Both the position numbers and the translations under genes were made by a program. A stretch of DNA of 64,000 nucleotides from Cordilura impudica (lineage: Eukaryota; Arthropoda; Insecta; Diptera; Scathophagidae): assembly GCA_963682025.1 (NCBI GenBank), contig OY821521.1, forward strand, positions 51,800,016-51,864,015, read 5' to 3'. Of the stretch, positions 51,101 to 60,100 are shown piece by piece (positions within the stretch are counted from its first letter, which is position 1; each line of letters opens with the position of its first letter). The notes beneath the pieces are model-generated. The model was not told where the DNA came from, ran no database searches, and worked only from the letters and a program-made list of their open reading frames with translations.

Positions 51101-54100
51101 TTATAGATATATGTATATGGGGGATTTCATGTCAAATGCACCAACTTTTGAAACCGATGTCTTCCGATCGGGATGAAATTTGCACCAAGGTTAGTCCTAT
51201 TGGATAGTAGTTTAGACACAATTTTTCAACAAGATCGGTCCAGATTCCTCTGACTTAGAGGGGATCAAATTTTGACATTTTGGCCAAACAGGTGTTTTTC
51301 TCATCCATGTAACTTATTACCTATTGTTCTCAGAAAATTTTCTCCCAAAGAGTTTAGATAGCTATTTCTTCAATATTTCGGAAAAAAATACTAAAAAAAT
51401 TTGTAGATTTTTTTTTTTTGCTAAATTATAGCATTTTTTGCCTTTTTTTTCAAAAATGGCATTTTTTTTTTTTTTTTTCATAAGAAAGCTTAGGATTTTT
51501 CCTTTAAGAGCTTTTTGGTCGCTTAGTGGGATGGGAGTGGGATATTTATCAAAATAAATGTTTTGTAACTCAAGACAACTGTTTTTCAATTTTTCACAAA
51601 TGCACTATTTTGAATTTTTTCCTAAAACTTATACTGAGAAACTAGACAAACTAAACTTTCCGAAGGTATATAACATACCTAACTAAAATTTTATACCCTC
51701 GATACTGTAATACCCAGAATATGTTAACCTCAGGAAAAAAATCGCTTTTTTTCTATAGAAATGTTGAAAAATTATTATATTTTATTTATTTTTAATAATA
51801 ATTAAATTAATGTATAATAATAATAATATTAAAAATAAAAAGATAAATAATTTATTAAAATTTAATCTTAATTGCATTAGATCCATTTATATCATAACTA
51901 TTTTTATACTTAATTTATTTTAGCTGATGAAGTATTTAAGTCTTGTAAATTTTTAAATACCCAGTCTTTCATCCAGCTTTTTTGTCGCCTTTATTTACTG
52001 CGTTTTTTGTCAATCCTTTCTTGGCGTTACTAGGTTCAGCTGTTGATTTCGCTGCTGGTTTGTTTGTTGTCTTTGGAAAGAAATCGCATTGAGTAGAGGC
52101 AGAAAACTTTTTCATCCTGAGTCTTCCATCTACAAACGGTATAAAAGCTGGTATTGAGCGGTGCCATCGATTGTTACCGCAGCAACAAATTTGTCCTTCA
52201 GTGCTTTCAATGTTTCCTAATGATCCTCATTGCTCCTAAGAACTATTTTAGTTTTTTTGCAATAACTCTTTGCCCAATGGAATAAAGCAGTCGCATCTAA
52301 GATGCGATCTTGATGAGAGCACTGGAGGCTATACTTCGCTGCATTTCTTTTTAAGGTTTGCTCCAATACCATCACATGCTCCTTTACCATGAGCAGTAGG
52401 ATGAAAATGCCACTAAGCTGGCATTCCAAAATCTTTTTCATGGGCCATAAGATTTGCCAAGCTACTTTTGTTTTTAAAATGTTGACGAGCTCCGTCCGAA
52501 ACGTAGTATACCTTATTTACTGTAAATTTAGATTTTAGATATTTTAGTATTATCTTCTGGTACTCATAAACTGCAACGGTATCATGTTTTAAATCGTCGG
52601 ATATGATTACCATAGTTTTGTGTTGCAGTTTTTCATCTTTCATGTAGTAAATAACTACTGTGAATATAGTTGCTTGGTCGTTATTGAAGTGGAATGCTTG
52701 TATGGCACCCTGAAGAACATATTTATAGTTTTCTGCGAAATCATATGAAATAACGAATTCACCAGACTTCAAATGTATCTTCAAATCCTTGAAGAATGAC
52801 CATTGCTCTTTGACTAAAAATTCATGGGTTCTCAAGTTTAGCAATCCTGTACACATTTCTTCCACAAAATCATCCACATTTAAAATGTTTGTTTTCAATG
52901 TGCATCTGTCAGTCTGAATCCAAGAATCAAATTTGACCTCCTCTGTATATTCTCGATCTCAAGAGTTGATTAAATTTTCTTTGATGAATGTGGTTTTCGG
53001 GCAATTGGTACATTCACCTAAGTGGCAAGAAGTTGTTGCATTAGGACACATAGTCAATTTAATGCAATCGCGGTAATCGTGTAAATCTTCTGCCGAATCA
53101 TCTGTTAAATACTTTAAGTTGATTTCCTTCAACATCAGTTTAACATTTTCATGGTAAATTTGGGTTAATTTCGTGAAGCCAATTCTAACATCCTCGTGTT
53201 CAGATTGAAATGTTGCAAATAACTCTTTCAGGTTACAGATAACCATTCTCTTCTGTTATGTTATGAAGGTATGTTACATACCTTCGGAAAGTTTAGTTTG
53301 TCTAGTTTCTCAGTATAAGTTTTATTTGTAAGGTTTTACACAGAAATAGGAAAAAATTCAAAATAGTGCATTTGTGAAAAATTGAAAAACCGTTGTCTTG
53401 AGTTACAAAACATTTATTTTGATAGATATCCCACTCCCATCCAACTAAGCGACCAAAAAGCTCTTAAAGGAAAAATCCTAAGCTTTCTTATGAAAAAAAA
53501 AAATGCCCTTTTTGAAAAAAAAGGCAAAAAAGCTTTAATTTAGCAAAAAAAAAGTCTAAAAATTTTTTTTTTTTTTTTAAGTATTTTTTTCCGAAATATT
53601 GAAGAAATAGCTATCTAAACTCTTTGGGAGATAATTTTCTAAGAACAATAGGTAATAAGTTACATGGATGAGAAGAAACACCTGTTTGTCCAAAATGTCA
53701 AATTTTGATCCCCTCTAACTCAGAGAGATCTTGACCGATCTTATTGAAAAATTGTGTCTAAACTACTATCCAATAGGTGCAAATTTCATCCCGATCGGAA
53801 GACATCGGTTTCAAAAGTTGGTGCACTTGACATGACATATATATATTTAAATTTGATTTTTGATTTTCTTTTACTTCTAGTTGAAGTTTTTCTTTGATTG
53901 ATAATATAACATTAGGATCAGTTGTGTGTTCCTCATAATATTATCTGTGTTTTCAACGAAGTCTTCATCATATTTATCACAAGTTGGTTTGATAAACTAT
54001 ATATCATGATTATTATTTAGATAACAAATTAGTTGTACATTTACGATCAAGTTCACTTTTTGAGCCAGTTTCTTGGAATGATTTCAATAAATCATTTTAT

Positions 54101-57100
54101 TTTAAGGAAAAATCTTCCAGTTCGGTACCTAAAAGGTCTGTTATCGAAATATCGAGAATTTATCGATAATTTTAAAATTACATTTTTGTCCTGTTAAACA
54201 ATTTATCGATTAACGATATTGCAATCACTGAACCTAATTGTGATTTTTGTACAACTTTTGCATGATATTTTCGGTCTTGCTTCACCCTTTGCACGATATT
54301 TGCTTGACAGGTCGATTCTTACGGTGTCGCATGCTCAGATCCAAATCCGAAAACCCGCAATGATGCGTTTCCTTTTGTTTTATTACTAAGAAAGGAGAAA
54401 TTCAGGCAACACTTTTCTTCAAAAAAGTTGTATGTTTTTGAAACCAATGAAATGTCAATGTATAAACAAGATCTATTATTCTCATTATTAGATGATTAGA
54501 TGATCAGTTGAAGTTTTTATTCGTACGGGGTGTTTCTTTGTCTTCAATGCTTTCCCTGCCCTCTTTGAACTGTTTGTACCGTTAGTAAACATTATTTTTG
54601 GCAAAGCCCGGGCACTTAAGGTTTTATACAATATTTTTAATGTTCTGCAGCAAAAACTTAAGTAATTAAACTTCTTTGTTCCACAAAATCACGCCAAATT
54701 CTATTTCCGTTGTATGCAAAAATGAATGTTACTCTTGAACCAATGAAGATATCGTCATGAAATTTGACACATATGTCAAAAACAGTAGCACCAACTTAAA
54801 AAAAATATTTTCCCTACTTGATATACCCGTGAATTTAAGTTGAAAATTAACCTTTTAATTTGAGCATGTTAACTACCGATAAAGTGGAGTGGTGAAATTT
54901 CAGTTAGATTTGGCCAGATTGTACTTTATGGTTTCCATACAATCTGACAGAAGCCACAATGAATTCGTTTTTTGATCTCTTCATACTGAAAACATGGACA
55001 AAAACTTCGTTTATCATAACTCAATATTGTTAAAATATTTATTTCTTTTTTACTCGCGATTTTTCTCACAATTCCGATGCTACATGCATCCCACACGAAA
55101 ATCGTACTACGAGTACTTTTCATGACCACATCTGTATAAGTTATGCAATTTTGTAAATTTACCGGCTCGTTCATCATTATATATTCAAATATTTATTACA
55201 GTTAATTACATTTAATACAGCTTTTCGTGCTGGATTATTTTATGTTTTTAAAGTAAACAAACAAAAAACAAAAAAAAAAAAAGTTGAAAAAGCCAATAAA
55301 AAAGCTTTAAAGCCACTTTATGCTATTTTAATTAATATTTTAAATTAATTAACGTCGTTATGTGCATTTGCAAAATGCAATTGACAATTTCATTTGTATT
55401 TTACTTTTACATGATTAACCCTTGTATGATTTATGTGGAATTAAATTGTGGAGTTAATCTGTGATTTCATGTTGAATTTTAATGAGTTATTATTGTTGGA
55501 AAAGTATTTAGTATAATGTGTTATGAATATCGAGTATTTGTTTGCTTGTTTTTTGAGGCGGTAACAATGTCATACTTACGAGTATTTTTACTCTATATGT
55601 ATTCGTTAAGTACTTGTTATTTACGCAGAGTCTGGAATGGTATTTTGGTTTGTGGTATTTTGCTTCATGGAATATGAAAAATTCGCTATACGAAAAATAT
55701 TTCAAAAATTAAAACAAAAAATAGAAACATCTTTTTTAAACAATAACGACTCAGAATATGAGAATAAATTTTTTTGGCGTAAAAATGTCCCAATAAATAA
55801 AAAAATTTCTATACGAAGAATGGATCAGAATATGATAATTATCTGCTTATCTTTGTAACTACCAACAATATTTGACCTAGACCCATATTTTATTATACCG
55901 ATCGATTCAGAATCACTTTCTGAGTCGATTTAGCAATGTCTGTCCGTTCGACCGTCTGTCGGCCCGTCTGGCTGTCTATGTAAACCTTGTAATCAATATA
56001 TTTTGGTGAAATTTGTTATGACGTACGCTATTGAAATTGGTGAAAATCGTTGCATGTTCAGACCTAGTCCCCATACAATTGACCTCTATGAGATCGACAT
56101 AAATCGCCAATAGATCCAAATTATTATACAGAAATCGGACAAATTGGATTTGTGTGTGTTTATTACATCCATTAATCAGTAGTCCAAAAATAAAAAATTT
56201 TTGATCATAGCCCCATATAGAGCTGCTTCACGATCTTCACTTAAACCTATCAAAAACAAAATAAAGTGCACAAATTTTTCTAAAATTTGGTTTGCAAAAA
56301 TAAGTGACTTTACCAAATATGATCAGGATCAGTCCATTTTTCGACCTAGTTCCCATATAAATATCTGATATGAACTTTTTCTAGAGGTAAAAAAAATTAA
56401 TAAAAATTCCACTCAGATTTGGTTTGTGCTTATTTTCCATACCCAATTAGTTGGACCTAAGACCGAAGTTCTTACATGTTTCTTTACATAAAATATCTCA
56501 GAGAATGAGAAATTTGCTGTCAGAAAGATGTTTCAGAATATAACAAAAATAGTTTTGAAGAAGGAAGCTTTCTTATACAATGAACGATTCAGAATATGCG
56601 AATTTTTAAGAATATACGTATTTGAGTACGAAAATTTTACTCTATGATAAACGTGTCGGAATATGAGAATTGTGGTTCTTAACGTAAATGACCCAGAATA
56701 GTAGAATAAATTACGAAAATTTGTTTTATTCATCGAAAAGTGTTGCGGAATATGAACATTAGGGTTGTCCTTCATTATATGGAGGGGAAAAAAGTGTTCG
56801 AATTTAAAGTCTCACCCCCTAGAAATATGCGAATAGCAAAAAAACTGAGAAATACAAAATTTTGGGTCCATCAAAAAAAATTTAGAGGTGCCTCAACGCG
56901 ACTGAAAATTTCAAGTGTGTTTATATGGGAAAAATATGAATTTTTTTTTTCAGATTTTATGAAAATTTCGTTCTAAAGTTTAATTTTTTCGACAAGTTGT
57001 TATATGAATCGATATCAGTACTAAATTATCTTTTCAATATATAACTTCAAAATCGAATAAAAACTCGTCAAGAAATGACAAATGCCCCAGACCACTTTAT

Positions 57101-60100
57101 TGCCAAAAAAAAAAAACTAGGTGAATAACTTTTTTTATTAAAGGCCTAATGAACATAAAAATAAATTTTTTTTTTAACAAAAAATGTTTGGACGAAAAAT
57201 TGTTCCGAATAAGAGGAGTAATCTGTCTCTGAGTAGAATAATATTTCTATAGGAAATATATCTCAGAATATGAGATTTGTTTTTAACAAAAATGTCTCAG
57301 TATATTAGAATGTTTCTTTACCAAAAATGTCGCAAATTTTAGCATGTTTTTAAACAATAAATTTCTCAGAATAAGAACATTTTCTCAAACGAATTTGAAT
57401 TTGAGAAGTTTTCTTTATGTAAATTGTATCAGAATATGAGATTTTTCTTAAATTCAGCAAAAAAATATGCCGGAATATGAAAATTATTTATAAATATATT
57501 TTATATATACATATATATAAAATTAATAAAATTGAAATATTATTAAATAAAAAATATTTTAAATATATTATTCTATTGTTCGAAAAATAAGAATTTTTCT
57601 TTATAAAAATTGCTTGGAATATAAGAATAAAATGTGAGAATTTCTTAAAAAAAATTAATCATAAAAGTCAAATTTATATAAATATAAAATTTCTATACAA
57701 AAACAAGTTAGAATATGGGAACTTTTATTTAAAAGCAACGAACGGGTCGGCCGTATCCCCACAGAAATCATTAAAAATTAGTACAAATGAATTGTACTCC
57801 TCTAAATTTAGACCCTTGGATTTTATAGATGCGGTGTAACCCATCTTTTATTACACCAATCGACTCTGAATCAGAATCACTTTCTGAGTCGATTTAGCGA
57901 TGTCAGTCCATCCGTGTGCCCATGTAACCTTGTAATCAAACTACAGGTCGCAAATATGAATATAATTTGATAAAATTTAGTATATTACCCTTTATCGGCC
58001 ATAGGACGAACATTATTGAAATTCATGAAAATCGATGCCTTTTCAGACCTAGTCCCCATATAAATAACGTCTTTGAGACCGACGAAAATAGTCGTAAGAT
58101 CCAGATTATCATATGGGGACTATGGCTAAAAATGGTTTTATATTTGGAGAACTAATTAATGGATACAATAAACACACACAAATCTAACTTGATCGAGATC
58201 TACATGAGAATTGTGATTTAAGGGCAATTTTAGTCGATTTCAAAGGGATAATTTGTATGGAGACTGGGTCTGAATATGTACCGATTTTCACCAATTTCAA
58301 TACCGTTCATGCTATGGCTGACATAAGCTTATATATGAAATTTCATTAAAATATAGGCTTATTTGGGACCAAGATTTACATGGACAAACAGACATACGGA
58401 CGGACACACATCACTAAATCGACCTAGAACGTGATTTTCGTTATAATAAAGTGTAGACCTAGATCAGATAATTTTGGTAGCTATCAAAAGGTGTTGTAGC
58501 ACACAGAAAAAATATTCGCCAACCGAATTGCTGTAAAGTGGAACAACAGTATTTTCGATTGTATCAACAGAAATTTAATAGCATCTGCAAATTTTCTATT
58601 ATGATAAAATATTTACTGTTAAGGCAACAGAATTGTAATCATAGTGAACCCGAAATTCGGTTATTAGCATTATCGCAATTCGGTTGGAAATAAATTCGGT
58701 AGCCACAATGAATCTGTTTTCTGTGTGAGGGTGTAATGAAACGTCTTACAATACGGATATGTATATGAAGTTTTCTATAACGAAAATATATCAGATAAAA
58801 TTAATTATAATAAACACAGTACAACACATGATTTTGGCACTCAATTCTGAAAATTGCACCTGAAAGTAGCCCCAAAAATAAGAACTTCTGTATCATTTGT
58901 TTTGTCAAGTTGGCTGTCATTATAATTTAATGGCCATACGAATTTTTTTGCTCAAGGTGGATTTTTATCACTTTTTGTATATTTTAGCACGTTTATAACT
59001 CGGTAACCGTACGGAATATCTCTTTTGTGTCTAAAACAGTGTGGTAGATATTGAATAGGAGAAAAAAAGCGGAACAAACCTACCGGAAAAAAGTGCATGC
59101 AGTGGCTTAAAAATGCCCATTTCCCCCCCATTTTTCCCCCATTTTCACATTTTTTTTTTACTAAATAACTGGATTACAAATCCACAAATATGCTGTTTTT
59201 TTTTCTTTATAAACTTTATTTTGCATGAAAATAAAAATTCCGATTCATATTGAAGCTATCCTTATGCATGGAAACAAAATTGTGGGGTTCTGATGATCTT
59301 GTTTTCTTCGTAGGTTGTTCATATTCATGGTCTAAATCTGCATCATCATTCGAGTTAGACATAATATTCAAGGGCATGTTTTCTTCAGCGTGTCCTCCAA
59401 TTTCAGTGTCATCTTCATCTTCGGTGCTTTCATCTTCAAACCGCATAATTTTAGAACTTCACCAACAAACCTCCTCAAGCAATGCATCTAATGCAATGCA
59501 TCCTCTGAATCGCTTTTCCATTGGCATGGTCACCTGGTGAAACCTCCCTCCTTTTTAGTCCGATTCCTGAGGTAATTATGCCAAAAAGGTATCAAGGTGG
59601 AAATGCATGAAATGTAATTTTAACGTCATGGATGCATTGATTTTTTCAAAATAATACAGCAACTTGTCCACTCGTGTCTGTATGTCATCTCGCTGTACAC
59701 GGTTCTTTACTAAAACTCCTTCGATGACTTGTTTCAATGCGTCCCATGCACATAGTTAGTTATAATGGTTCGAAAGCATATTTGTGAAAGATTCGCTTTT
59801 CATTAATTTTCGTATATACGGTCCATTCAGAGTACCTGTTTGAAATAAAAAAAAGCATTTGCGAAGAAATTATTGGTTATGCGAATACATCGAAGTGAAC
59901 AAATTTAGAAAACAGTCATAGGCGTCCTCAATATCTTTCACTACCACTTCAACTAATTTCACAGCTATTACTAATTTCATATGGAGCTATGGCAACAAAA
60001 TATCATCTACATCCTTTATCAAAGGTTCATTAAGTAATTTTAATTGTCTCTCAAGCGCGGGAGTTCTTGCTTTCCAATCTTTACATTGATATTGATTCCC

